In this document: piece by piece, positions 1-6,906 of the stretch
Numbering within the stretch: position 1 is the stretch's first letter
Layout: every line of letters starts with the position of its first letter
Source of the DNA: JBFISM01 sp041608535
GTDB taxonomy: Bacteria; Actinomycetota; Acidimicrobiia; Spongiisociales; UBA5794
Assembly: GCA_041608535.1 (NCBI GenBank)
Contig: JBFISM010000060.1
Coordinates: 1 to 19,852 of the forward strand
Reading direction: 5' to 3'
Length of the DNA: 19,852 nt
Notes under the pieces: model-generated
Seen by the model: the letters and a program-made list of their open reading frames with translations, nothing else
Told to the model about the DNA's origin: nothing
The model's database searches: none
Made by a program: the position numbers and the translations under genes

Positions 1-1
1 C

Positions 2-124
2 CACGAGCTCGGGGTCGCGGAAGGGGAGCGAATGGCGCAGACGATTTCCAAGGGCCTCAACGCCGAGTGGAAGCTGTTCCAGGCCGCAAACCTCGGCTTG
101 GCGGGCAGCCAAACGCAGCCATGA
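2..124 (+). CDS. C-terminal fragment of an unidentified protein
   Basis: The window opens inside a reading frame that runs to a TGA at 122-124 and gives about 40 residues, starting HELGVAEGERMAQ and ending AGSQTQP. The third codon positions are strongly G/C, as in the confirmed genes here, which supports real coding rather than chance. I recognise no domain in so short a tail, and the 5' part lies outside the window. The overlapping longer frame starting at 67 is Arg/Pro-rich and looks like a shadow. Confidence 0.5.
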   Translation, partial: HELGVAEGERMAQTISKGLNAEWKLFQAANLGLAGSQTQP

Positions 125-211
125 GCCGAGCGGCATCGCGCGTCACTCGCATACCATCGGTACTTCGAGGCTCGGCTCTGGTGCCGGTCATCGCGTACAG
201 GAGACGAGGAC

Positions 212-216
212 GGGAG
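212..216 (+). promoter_or_regulatory. Ribosome binding site of the O-methyltransferase gene
   Basis: GGGAG lies 7 bases before the ATG at 224 and supports that start over the overlapping frames. Confidence 0.5.
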
Positions 217-223
217 CGGGTAC

Positions 224-868
224 ATGCTCGATCACTCACAACTGGCCGCATATGCGGTCGCCCACACCACGGCTCCGACGCCGATGCTCGACGAGCTGAC
301 GGCGATCACTCAAGAGCACACGATGCGACCGGGCATGCTGACCGGAGCCGCCGAGACCGCCCTACTCAGGACGCTGACTCGGATCATGCAGCCGCAGTTC
401 GTGGTGGAGGTCGGCACCTTCACTGGTGCCTCCGCGCTCAGCATCGCCCAGGAGCTGCCGCCGGGGGGCCGGTTGCTGTGCTGCGACATTTCTGAGGAGT
501 GGACGGCGATCGCACTCGATATCTGGGCGCAGGCTGGTGTCTCCGACAGGATCGAGCTGCGCATCGGCCCCGCCGCCGAGACCCTGGCTGGCCTCCCCGA
601 CCAGCCAAGCATCGATCTGGCGTTCATCGACGCCGACAAGACCGGATACAAGCAGTACTACGAGGAGATCATCGCCAGGCTGGCACCCCATGGCCTCATC
701 GTGGTGGACGACACCCTGTGGGATGGAGCTGTCATCGACCCCGCAGCGAACGACGACACCACAACCGCCATCCGCGACTTCAACGACCACGTGCTGGCCG
801 ACGATCGCACCGATGTCGTACTGCTGCCGGTGGGGGACGGCATGAGCTTGATCTCCCGATCGCGCTGA
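224..868 (+). CDS. Class I SAM-dependent O-methyltransferase (caffeoyl-CoA/catechol OMT type)
   Basis: The 214-aa product has the size and motif order of the bacterial cation-dependent O-methyltransferase family (Methyltransf_3). These cytoplasmic enzymes move a methyl group from S-adenosylmethionine to a catechol-type hydroxyl. The SAM-binding motif VVEVGTFTGASA sits at residues 60-71, an acidic residue that would contact the SAM ribose at D88, and the metal site FIDADK at 134-139, with DDTLWDG at 162-168. In characterised relatives the metal ligands are Asp, Asp and Asn. Here the Asn position appears to be Asp163. The N-terminal motif MLTGAAE (38-44) is also typical of the family. The gene stands alone, so the substrate cannot be deduced. 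The family call is firm; a specific substrate name would be a guess. Confidence 0.9.
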   Translation: MLDHSQLAAYAVAHTTAPTPMLDELTAITQEHTMRPGMLTGAAETALLRTLTRIMQPQFVVEVGTFTGASALSIAQELPPGGRLLCCDISEEWTAIALDIWAQAGVSDRIELRIGPAAETLAGLPDQPSIDLAFIDADKTGYKQYYEEIIARLAPHGLIVVDDTLWDGAVIDPAANDDTTTAIRDFNDHVLADDRTDVVLLPVGDGMSLISRSR

Positions 869-882
869 GGTCGCTCAACAGA

Positions 883-901
883 GGCGCCTCACCCCGGCGC
901 C
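883..901 (+). terminator. Possible hairpin after the O-methyltransferase gene
   Basis: GGCGCC at 883-888 and again at 896-901 can pair as a 6-bp stem with a 7-base loop, 14 bases after the stop codon. No T-tract follows, so a terminator role is tentative. Confidence 0.3.
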
Positions 902-962
902 AGCACGATCCGGCGGTCCGCAGGTCCGGCCGGTCACCGGTGGTAGTTTCGAGCAGAATCAC

Positions 963-969
963 GGGGAGG
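963..969 (+). promoter_or_regulatory. Ribosome binding site GGGGAGG
   Basis: A purine-rich GGGGAGG lies 4 bases before the ATG at 974 and fixes the start of the small gene that follows. Confidence 0.6.
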
Positions 970-973
970 TGGC

Positions 974-1339
974 ATGCCGGGCGGATCGAAGTATCCAGGA
1001 CCTGCGGAGAGTCTCGAGCAGTACACGGCAGTTGTCGAACGGAGCAACAGCGGCGCCGAGGTGAAAGGTGCCAAGAACCCATACACCTCCCGCAACGGAC
1101 ACATGTTCAGCTTTATCGACGGCGAGGGGACGATGGCGCTACGGCTCTCGGACGAGCTCACCCGGGAGTTCCGAGCGCGATACGAGAGCGGCGACGTGAC
1201 TCAGTACGGAGCCACCATGCGGGGCTACTCCTCAGTGCCGTCCGACTTGCTGGAAGAGACAGATGAGCTGGCGGGATGGTTCGACAGGTCGTGGAACTGG
1301 ATCGGCACACTGCCACCGAAACCGACGAAGAAGAAGTAG
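974..1339 (+). CDS. Small conserved protein, possibly TfoX N-domain-like
   Basis: The product is a 121-aa soluble protein with a clear Shine-Dalgarno site. The central stretch reads KGAKNPYTSRNGHMFSF (31-47), then GTMALRLSDE, and near the C-terminus comes GWFDRSWNWIGTLPPKPTKKK. This pattern is one I associate with small actinobacterial proteins annotated as TfoX/Sxy N-terminal-like or hypothetical. The family is known for a compact alpha/beta fold with no assigned catalytic activity. The basic PKPTKKK tail could contact nucleic acid, but that is speculation. The gene points toward the broken propeller gene on the opposite strand. I am confident it is a gene and only moderately confident of the family. 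Confidence 0.75.
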   Translation: MPGGSKYPGPAESLEQYTAVVERSNSGAEVKGAKNPYTSRNGHMFSFIDGEGTMALRLSDELTREFRARYESGDVTQYGATMRGYSSVPSDLLEETDELAGWFDRSWNWIGTLPPKPTKKK

Positions 1340-1436
1340 CCGAGAAGAAGCAAGAGGATGGGCCCCACGGAGCCGAACGTATCTCTCGGGCTGAGTTGCA
1401 GCAGCGTGCAGCTGCCTCCGCCCGGCGGCGAATCCC

Positions 1437-2010
1437 TCAGGGCCCCTCGAGAGGCAGCCGGGTCGTGACCATCGTCACCCCATGGAGCCCGGTGGACAAG
1501 GGCACGACTCCGGCGATCTGGCCGCCCCGGATGACGACGGCTTCGCCTCGTCCGCTCACGGCAACGACGAGAGAGTTCTCGACGAAGACCAGGTGATGGG
1601 GCGCCGGGCCCACCTCGATCGACCGGGTCTCGTCGAGAAACCCAACGACAGCAGCGCCCCCGTTGTCGGAGACCCATACGTTGTCCTCAGCGTCGAGGGC
1701 GAAGTGGTGTGGCTCGGCAACGCCGGCCGGTGCCGTCTCGGTCGTGTTCTGTGCAGGGTCGTAGATGCTCAGTGTGGAGGCACGCCAGTTGGGAGAACCA
1801 CACTCGCCCAGAATCGTCGACGATCAGGTCGTGAGGCGACCCGTCGGTCTCGAGCAACGTGACCTCGGAAGCCGCCACCTTGGCCAGCTCGGACCTGTCG
1901 GAAAGCGTCGCCCAGATGGTGCCGTTGTCAACGAAGATGTCATGCGGCCGCCCCGGGAGATCGATTGTGGCGATGATCTCGAGGCTCCCGCTGCAAGGCA
2001 TTGTCCCCAA
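1437..2010 (-). pseudogene. Frameshifted beta-propeller protein (NHL/YncE/virginiamycin B lyase-like)
   Basis: Read on the minus strand from 2010, one frame encodes PGRPHDIFVDNGTIWAT and GSPHDLIVDDSGRVWFS. It then loses coding character at the GGG run at 1791-1793. Skipping one base there continues smoothly into NWRASTLSIYDPAQN, EPHHFALDAEDNVWVS, APHHLVFVENS and GLHGVTMV, ending at a TGA (1437-1439). The repaired product is 190 aa with about five repeats of a P-H-[DH]-[hydrophobic] signature some 35-40 residues apart, as in six- or seven-bladed propellers such as streptogramin lyase or YncE-like proteins. Family members are usually around 300 aa with an N-terminal export signal. Here the frame is open only to 2055 and has just a TTG (2010) or ATG (2001) start with no good ribosome site, so the 5' end also looks truncated. 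Genuine decay or a base error at the G run are both possible. Confidence 0.75.
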
Positions 2011-2050
2011 CCCGGTGGTGACAATCAGCGATGGTTGGGCGCCCGATCCG

Positions 2051-2056
2051 TAGCAT
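2051..2056 (+). promoter_or_regulatory. Possible -10 element for a leaderless start
   Basis: TAGCAT matches the actinobacterial TANNNT -10 pattern and ends 9 bases before the GTG at 2066, which lacks a Shine-Dalgarno site. That spacing suits a leaderless transcript. No convincing -35 is visible. Confidence 0.3.
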
Positions 2057-2065
2057 CACGCGATC

Positions 2066-3643
2066 GTGTCATCGCGCAAGCTCGCCACTGCGGTCATCGG
2101 CGCCGGTCCGGCGGGATTGCTGTTCTGTCTCGTCGGGAGGATTCTCGAGCCCGATCCTCGTCCATGGGCGATCGCTCTGTACGACAAACGCACTGCCTAT
2201 GAGCGCACCCATCGGCTGCGGATGGACCCGGCTCCGTACCGCCGGATCCAGGGAGATCTGAGGCACGCCCTGTTCGACGATTTCATTGCGTTCCTCGAGG
2301 CCGAGCAGTTCCGTCCGTCGGCGAATCAACTCGAGAGGCGCCTCGCCGGCGTCGTGGCCGAGCTCGGGATCGTGCGGGGCCGGCTCACCGCCGGCGACGG
2401 TCCGGGGGAGGCGGGCCTCACCGAGGTGCGCTCCCGACTCGCCCAAGATGTCGGGTTCGGCGACGACACGCTGGTAACCGTCGTCGGCGCCGATTCGGTG
2501 AAGAGCGAGGTGCGCCGGCTGGTCGACGCCGATGGCTCGCTACAGCGGGAGCGCCATCAGTCGGTGGCACGACTCAAACTCGAGGGCACAGCCTTGCCCG
2601 CCCGATTGGGCTGGGTCGAGCAGTTCAAGATGGCCAAGCTGCTCGGTTCGGTGCTGGATTACCGGCTCAATCCCAACGGCTACGCGGAGGTCGATCTCTT
2701 TCTGGCACACGACGAGCACCAGCGAGTAGGGGAGCTCGGCGCCGTGCCCGCCGCACCCGTTCCGCTCGACCGTGCCACGCTCGAGGCCCTCGGTGCTCCG
2801 TTCTTCGCGGCCATAGTTGGCCACCTCGTCGACCATCTCGGTGCGGTGGCGACCGCCAGCCTGCAATCGACGTTCCGGCTGGAGCACCAGATCAGCCCGC
2901 ACGTCACCTTCGATGCGGCAGGTACGACCGTATTCCTCGTCGGCGACGCTGCGATCTCCCTTCCATTCTTCCGCGGCATGGCGAGTCTGGCGGACAACGT
3001 TCACTCACTCGCCCGAGCCCACCGAGCGGTACTCGACGGGGCACCGCTCGCCATTGCCGCACGCACCTATGAGCGGCGGGCGGCTGAGGTGGCGCAACGC
3101 GAGATCGAGGTCGTGCGGAAGCGCAATCGCATGGTCCTAGCTGCACGCGAAGTGGTCCGCATCAGCTCCGTTGTGCCGTTCCCGATTCAATCGTGGCTAT
3201 TGAGCGTGCCCGATGAGCAGCGGCCTGGGTCTGCACTGACCAGCGATGTCTTGCTCAATGCGGTGCTCGCCGTGATCGCCGGGGCGATCGCGGTTGCGGC
3301 ACCTCTGATCGGCGGTTACGTGGCGGCGCCGCTCGGCTGGTTGTGGCTCGCGGCACTGCCCGTCGAGGCCGTCGGCGGTTACGTCTTCGAAACGGCACGC
3401 CGCCTCGAGGAGCGACCGAATCGGTTGCTGTCGCTCGTATGGCAACTTCAGTTGGCCATCCTGTTGCTGGCAGGCATCCCGTTGACGGTCATGAGCAGCC
3501 TGGCGTTGGGCAGACCTGCTCAGCTCTATGCGCTCGTCGCTTGGTTCGTGCTCGGCATCGCCTTTGTGGGCGGCATGCTGCTTGCGGGGCGGAGCCACGG
3601 CGAGGCTGCGGTGGCGGCCGGCTACACACACGATGCGAGCTGA
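2066..3643 (+). CDS. FAD-dependent monooxygenase-like protein with C-terminal membrane anchor
   Basis: The product is 525 aa. The N-terminus has a Rossmann FAD motif, AVIGAGPAG (GxGxxG at 12-17). GADSVKSEVR (141-150) follows, resembling the GADGxxSxVR DG motif of class A flavoprotein hydroxylases but with Gly replaced by Ser and one residue fewer. A flavin-binding GD motif, FLVGDA, has its Gly-Asp at 293-294. An early YDKRTAYERTHRLRM segment recalls the region after the first FAD strand in MICAL-type hydroxylases. From about 394 to 507 there are four hydrophobic helices, so the enzyme is probably tethered to the cytoplasmic membrane. GTG start without an obvious ribosome site. It precedes the MFS exporter by 43 bp, suggesting co-transcription and perhaps oxidation plus export of one small molecule. 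Substrate unknown. Confidence 0.8.
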   Translation: MSSRKLATAVIGAGPAGLLFCLVGRILEPDPRPWAIALYDKRTAYERTHRLRMDPAPYRRIQGDLRHALFDDFIAFLEAEQFRPSANQLERRLAGVVAELGIVRGRLTAGDGPGEAGLTEVRSRLAQDVGFGDDTLVTVVGADSVKSEVRRLVDADGSLQRERHQSVARLKLEGTALPARLGWVEQFKMAKLLGSVLDYRLNPNGYAEVDLFLAHDEHQRVGELGAVPAAPVPLDRATLEALGAPFFAAIVGHLVDHLGAVATASLQSTFRLEHQISPHVTFDAAGTTVFLVGDAAISLPFFRGMASLADNVHSLARAHRAVLDGAPLAIAARTYERRAAEVAQREIEVVRKRNRMVLAAREVVRISSVVPFPIQSWLLSVPDEQRPGSALTSDVLLNAVLAVIAGAIAVAAPLIGGYVAAPLGWLWLAALPVEAVGGYVFETARRLEERPNRLLSLVWQLQLAILLLAGIPLTVMSSLALGRPAQLYALVAWFVLGIAFVGGMLLAGRSHGEAAVAAGYTHDAS

Positions 3644-3670
3644 CCTCGAATCCGTCGGTCACGGCGCCCC

Positions 3671-3678
3671 GGAGTAGG
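3671..3678 (+). promoter_or_regulatory. Ribosome binding site GGAGTAGG
   Basis: GGAGTAGG is 8 bases before the GTG at 3687 and supports that start for the MFS transporter. Confidence 0.55.
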
Positions 3679-3686
3679 TTCCCGTC

Positions 3687-4925
3687 GTGCGCCGGCTCCT
3701 GGAATCGGTACTTCCCGCCCGCCTCGGGCGAGATTTCCGCTGGCTCGTGGCGTCGTCGTGGACCACCAATCTCGGCGACGGAATCGCACTTGCCGCGGGT
3801 CCGCTGCTGATCGCGGCGGAGACGGACAATGCAGGTGTGGTCGGGCTCGCGTGGATGCTCGCCCGGCTGCCCTGGCTGCTCCTCGGTCTCTACGCAGGAG
3901 TGGTGGCCGATCGCATGGACCGGAGGCAGATCATGATGGTCGCCAATGCGTTCAGAGCCTGCGTGCTTGGGGTGTTCGCCGCCGCCATCGCTTCCGACGT
4001 CGTCGGTGTGCCCGCGATTCTGGTGGCCCTGTTCGTGCTCGGCGTCGCCGAGGTGTTTGCCGACAACACTGCGAGCACCCTGGCGCCGATGGTGGTGGAG
4101 ATCCCCGATCTGACCACTGCCAATGCGCGACTGACCCTCGGATTCATGACACTCAACCAGCTCGCCGGTCCGCCCATCGGCGCAGCCCTTTTTGCGGTCG
4201 GACTGTGGCTGCCGTTCGCATCGCAGGCTGTGGCGATGGCCCTGGGGACCGTCTTGATCGCACGGGTGCTGGGTGTCAGAGGCCGGCCAGAAGTCGATCG
4301 GTTCTTGCGCACGCGGCGCGAGGCCATCGCCCAAGGGGTGCGATGGCTGTGGAGACACCCGCGTGTGCGGACACTGGCGATTCTCATCTTCGCCTTCAAC
4401 ATCACGTTCGGTGCGGCATTCTCGGTGCTGGTCGTGCTCGCATCCGATCGTCTCGGACTCGATGAACTGGGCTTCGGGTTGCTCATCGGTGCGGCGGCGG
4501 TTGGGGGTGTCATCGGTGCCGCGGCCTATGGAAAGACGGAGCAGCAGATCGGAGTTGTGTCGATCATGCGTATTGGGCTCATCGTCGAGACGTTGACCCA
4601 TCTCGTGCTGGCGACGACGACATCGGCTCCGGTGGCATTCGCCATCCTCGTGCTCTTCGGCGTCCACGCCGCGATGTGGGGGACACTGTCGACGAGCATC
4701 CGGCAGGCGGCAGTGCCTCTCGTGTACCAGGGGAGAGTGTCGAGCGTGTACCAGCTCGCACTGCAAGGCGGGCTCGTGATCGGGGCCGGCATCGGTGCTG
4801 CGATCGCCGCTACTGCCGGTGTCACCGCGGTCTACTGGTTCGGGTTTGCGGGTTCGGCCGTGATCCTCACATTGATCTGGTCACGCATCGCCAACATCGC
4901 CGTGCTCGCCGCCGAGGAGAGGTGA
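3687..4925 (+). CDS. Major facilitator superfamily exporter (MFS_3/EntS-like)
   Basis: The 412-aa product is highly hydrophobic, with a pattern of about twelve membrane helices. It opens FRWLVASSWTTNLGDGIAL (17-35) and carries the loop motif GLYAGVVADRMDRRQIMM (about 67-84), the family's helix 2-3 motif (G-x-x-x-D-R-x-x-R-R). NxxAxPxxG-like helix 5 residues appear as NQLAGPPIGAALF. This arrangement matches the MFS_3 group that includes enterobactin and macrolide exporters, which use proton motive force to expel small molecules. It follows the flavoprotein gene by 43 bp on the same strand, so the two probably form an operon. The product expelled cannot be named. GTG start chosen from the upstream GGAGTAGG. 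Confidence 0.9.
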   Translation: MRRLLESVLPARLGRDFRWLVASSWTTNLGDGIALAAGPLLIAAETDNAGVVGLAWMLARLPWLLLGLYAGVVADRMDRRQIMMVANAFRACVLGVFAAAIASDVVGVPAILVALFVLGVAEVFADNTASTLAPMVVEIPDLTTANARLTLGFMTLNQLAGPPIGAALFAVGLWLPFASQAVAMALGTVLIARVLGVRGRPEVDRFLRTRREAIAQGVRWLWRHPRVRTLAILIFAFNITFGAAFSVLVVLASDRLGLDELGFGLLIGAAAVGGVIGAAAYGKTEQQIGVVSIMRIGLIVETLTHLVLATTTSAPVAFAILVLFGVHAAMWGTLSTSIRQAAVPLVYQGRVSSVYQLALQGGLVIGAGIGAAIAATAGVTAVYWFGFAGSAVILTLIWSRIANIAVLAAEER

Positions 4926-4989
4926 TGGCAATCGGGGGACGACGGGCTCCCATGTGTTGCAGAAGGCGGGACGATGTGCCACCAGGCGC

Positions 4990-5445
4990 TCACACCGCAC
5001 AACTCAGGGTGATGTCCTCCTCCTCGAAGCCGAGCGCCGTATAGAAGGCGCGTGCGCGCCGGTTTGCGGCGCCGGTCTGCAGGATGACACGCTTCAGACC
5101 TCGCTCCCGGGCCCAGCCGCGGGCTGCCGCCACGAGCGCACGACCCACGCCGCGCCCCTCGACGTCCGCATCGACCGCCAGCTCTCCGATGTACGCGTCG
5201 AGTGCACCGGACCAGTGATGCTTCTCGGCAAGGGTCACGAACCCGACGACCGATCCGTCGTTCGTAGCCACGAACATCGCATCGGTGCCGTGATCGAGGT
5301 TCCCGAGATGGTCGGCGACCCACGAACGAACGGCTGCCGACACGCCGGCTCGGTCCCGCCATGGTGCGACGCCTTCCTCGAGTCGATGGGCTAGCTCCAT
5401 CACGGCGCTGGCGTCCGCCGGCTCGGCTGGTCTGATCGTGAACAT
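4990..5445 (-). CDS. GNAT family N-acetyltransferase
   Basis: From the ATG at 5445 the product is 151 aa and starts MFTIRPAEPADA, a standard GNAT opening. Acetyl-CoA binding motif A is clear: ELAVDADVEGRGVGRALVAAA, containing the R/Q-x-x-G-x-G pyrophosphate loop as EGRGVGRA. The C-terminal part, NRRARAFYTALGFEEEDITLS, gives the usual N-x-x-A-x-x-F/Y-Y-x-x-x-G-F motif B. Such cytoplasmic enzymes acetylate amines on small molecules, antibiotics or proteins; the acceptor is unknown. The frame stays open 11 codons further upstream to 5478, but only the ATG start gives a normal N-terminus. It lies 45 bp downstream of the antiporter gene on the same strand and may share its transcript. Confidence 0.88.
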   Translation of the reverse strand: MFTIRPAEPADASAVMELAHRLEEGVAPWRDRAGVSAAVRSWVADHLGNLDHGTDAMFVATNDGSVVGFVTLAEKHHWSGALDAYIGELAVDADVEGRGVGRALVAAARGWARERGLKRVILQTGAANRRARAFYTALGFEEEDITLSCAV

Positions 5446-5490
5446 GGTGGCCACTATGCACGATGACCCCTCGCACAAGAAACAGGAATC

Positions 5491-6852
5491 TCAGGCTTCT
5501 GGCTCCCGGCGCTGCCCGTGCTGCGGATCTGCTTCGTCGATCTCGGGGGCGCCCAGTGCCGGTGCCTCGAAGATCTGCTCTTCGAGCGCCGGCGGTGCGC
5601 TTCGTTCGGAAGCGGAGGTCGTCAGCAGCATGCGGCTGAGGACGATGGGTGCCGCCAGCGTCGTGACCACCACCATCATCACCACGATGGCGGTCTCTTC
5701 GGGGCCCACGACCCCACTCAGTTGCGTCGCGCCGAGCGCGGCAAAGATCAGTCCCACTTCGCCGCGCGGGATCATGCCGACACCCACGATCCAGCGGTTG
5801 GCGCCCCCGATCACACCCAGGCCGGCCACCACCTTGCCCACGATCGCCAGTGCAGCGATGACGCCTCCGGCAAAGAGCACGGTGGGTTCCGTGAGCAGAC
5901 CGACATCCACCCGTGCGCCGATCGACAAGAAGAAGATCGGCACGAACAGATGGACGACCGGGCGAAGCTCACGGCTGAGCCGCTGGTGCTCCCCGGCCTG
6001 GCCAACGGCGAGTCCGGCGGCGAATGCCCCCACGATGGGTGCCAGTCCGGCGATCTTCTCACCGGCGATGCCCACTGCGATCGCAAGACCGAAGACGCCG
6101 ACCACGTATGCCCCTTCGACGCGAAGCCACGCGATGAAGCGAAAGAAGTGCCTGATGAGCGGGATACCGACGACCAGCACCACGACGATGAAACCGAGAG
6201 CTTTGCCGGTGGTGGTGAGAAGCAGCCCGGCATCGAAACCGCCGTCGCCGCTGAGCAGCCCAACCACGACGGCGAGAATGATCAGCCCGATGACATCGTC
6301 GATGACCGCGGCGCCGATGATCGTCTTCGCTTCGTCCGTTTGCAGGCGCTTCAGGTCGGCGAACACCCGAGCGGTGATTCCCACGCTGGTGGCAGTCATC
6401 GCCGCACCGATGAACAGTGCCGTCTCGGTTCCACCGCCATCGATCGTAAGGAGCTTGGCGGCGCCAAACCCGAGGAGAAACGGCGTGACAACCCCGATCG
6501 ACGCCACCGAAAGGGCAGATCCGCCCAGCCGCCCGAAGTCCCTCAGGTCTGTCTCGAGCCCCACCTCGAAGAGGAGGAGGATGACCCCGATCTCGGCCAG
6601 GATGGCGATCACCCCGCCATCCGCGACGTTGATCCAACCGAGGGCACCCACGCCGAGGGCCATGCCCACGAGCAGCTCCCCGATGACCGCAGGCTGGCGC
6701 AGCCGGAACATGACCTCGGCGCCCACCTTGGCGCCGACGAGGATTAGGAGCAGCTCGACCAGACGCTCGGTTATCTCCAGCGACGCCTCCTCCGGGCACC
6801 CATGTCCTCCGCATCGTACGCAGGAAATCCCGCCGACAAACGGAGCAAACAT
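5491..6852 (-). CDS. CPA2 family monovalent cation/proton antiporter (Kef/NapA type)
   Basis: The product is about 453 aa with roughly 12-13 hydrophobic helices. The hallmark is the unwound-helix region GAAVIDDVIGLIIL, with the two adjacent ion-binding aspartates at 185 and 186. LLFEVGLETD (helix 3-4 loop) and FFLSIGARVD plus GMIPRGEVGLIFAALG near the C-terminus are also typical of the Na+/H+ exchanger domain. The last ~45 residues are hydrophilic and acidic; no TrkA-N/RCK domain follows, so it is a short member. In the inner membrane it would exchange Na+ or K+ for H+. The ATG at 6852 lacks a good ribosome site. GGAGGAGG around 6787-6794 (minus strand) could instead serve an internal non-ATG start. 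The gene is divergent from betB, which fits osmotic and ion homeostasis by context only. Confidence 0.87.
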   Translation of the reverse strand: MFAPFVGGISCVRCGGHGCPEEASLEITERLVELLLILVGAKVGAEVMFRLRQPAVIGELLVGMALGVGALGWINVADGGVIAILAEIGVILLLFEVGLETDLRDFGRLGGSALSVASIGVVTPFLLGFGAAKLLTIDGGGTETALFIGAAMTATSVGITARVFADLKRLQTDEAKTIIGAAVIDDVIGLIILAVVVGLLSGDGGFDAGLLLTTTGKALGFIVVVLVVGIPLIRHFFRFIAWLRVEGAYVVGVFGLAIAVGIAGEKIAGLAPIVGAFAAGLAVGQAGEHQRLSRELRPVVHLFVPIFFLSIGARVDVGLLTEPTVLFAGGVIAALAIVGKVVAGLGVIGGANRWIVGVGMIPRGEVGLIFAALGATQLSGVVGPEETAIVVMMVVVTTLAAPIVLSRMLLTTSASERSAPPALEEQIFEAPALGAPEIDEADPQHGQRREPEA

Positions 6853-6877
6853 GCCGGCGCCCGCGGTGGCCGGTAAC

Positions 6878-6906
6878 GTCGGATCGCACGCAAGCAAGGA
6901 TCCGAC
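6878..6906. promoter_or_regulatory. Inverted repeat between the divergent antiporter and betB genes
   Basis: GTCGGATC (6878-6885) and GATCCGAC (6899-6906) are perfect 8-bp inverted arms separated by 13 bases. The right arm ends on the base before the betB ATG. It contains the last two bases of the AAGGA ribosome site (6896-6900). It could be a repressor operator shared by both genes or an mRNA hairpin that hides the betB start. Confidence 0.55.

Noticed and set aside
67..495. 142-aa plus-strand open frame overlapping the O-methyltransferase gene
   Set aside because: It is Arg/Ala-rich without domain motifs, and the other frame encodes a clear methyltransferase. High GC gives many such shadows.
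3489..4766. 425-aa minus-strand open frame
   Set aside because: It is His/Gln/Arg-rich antisense of the MFS gene with no recognisable domain.
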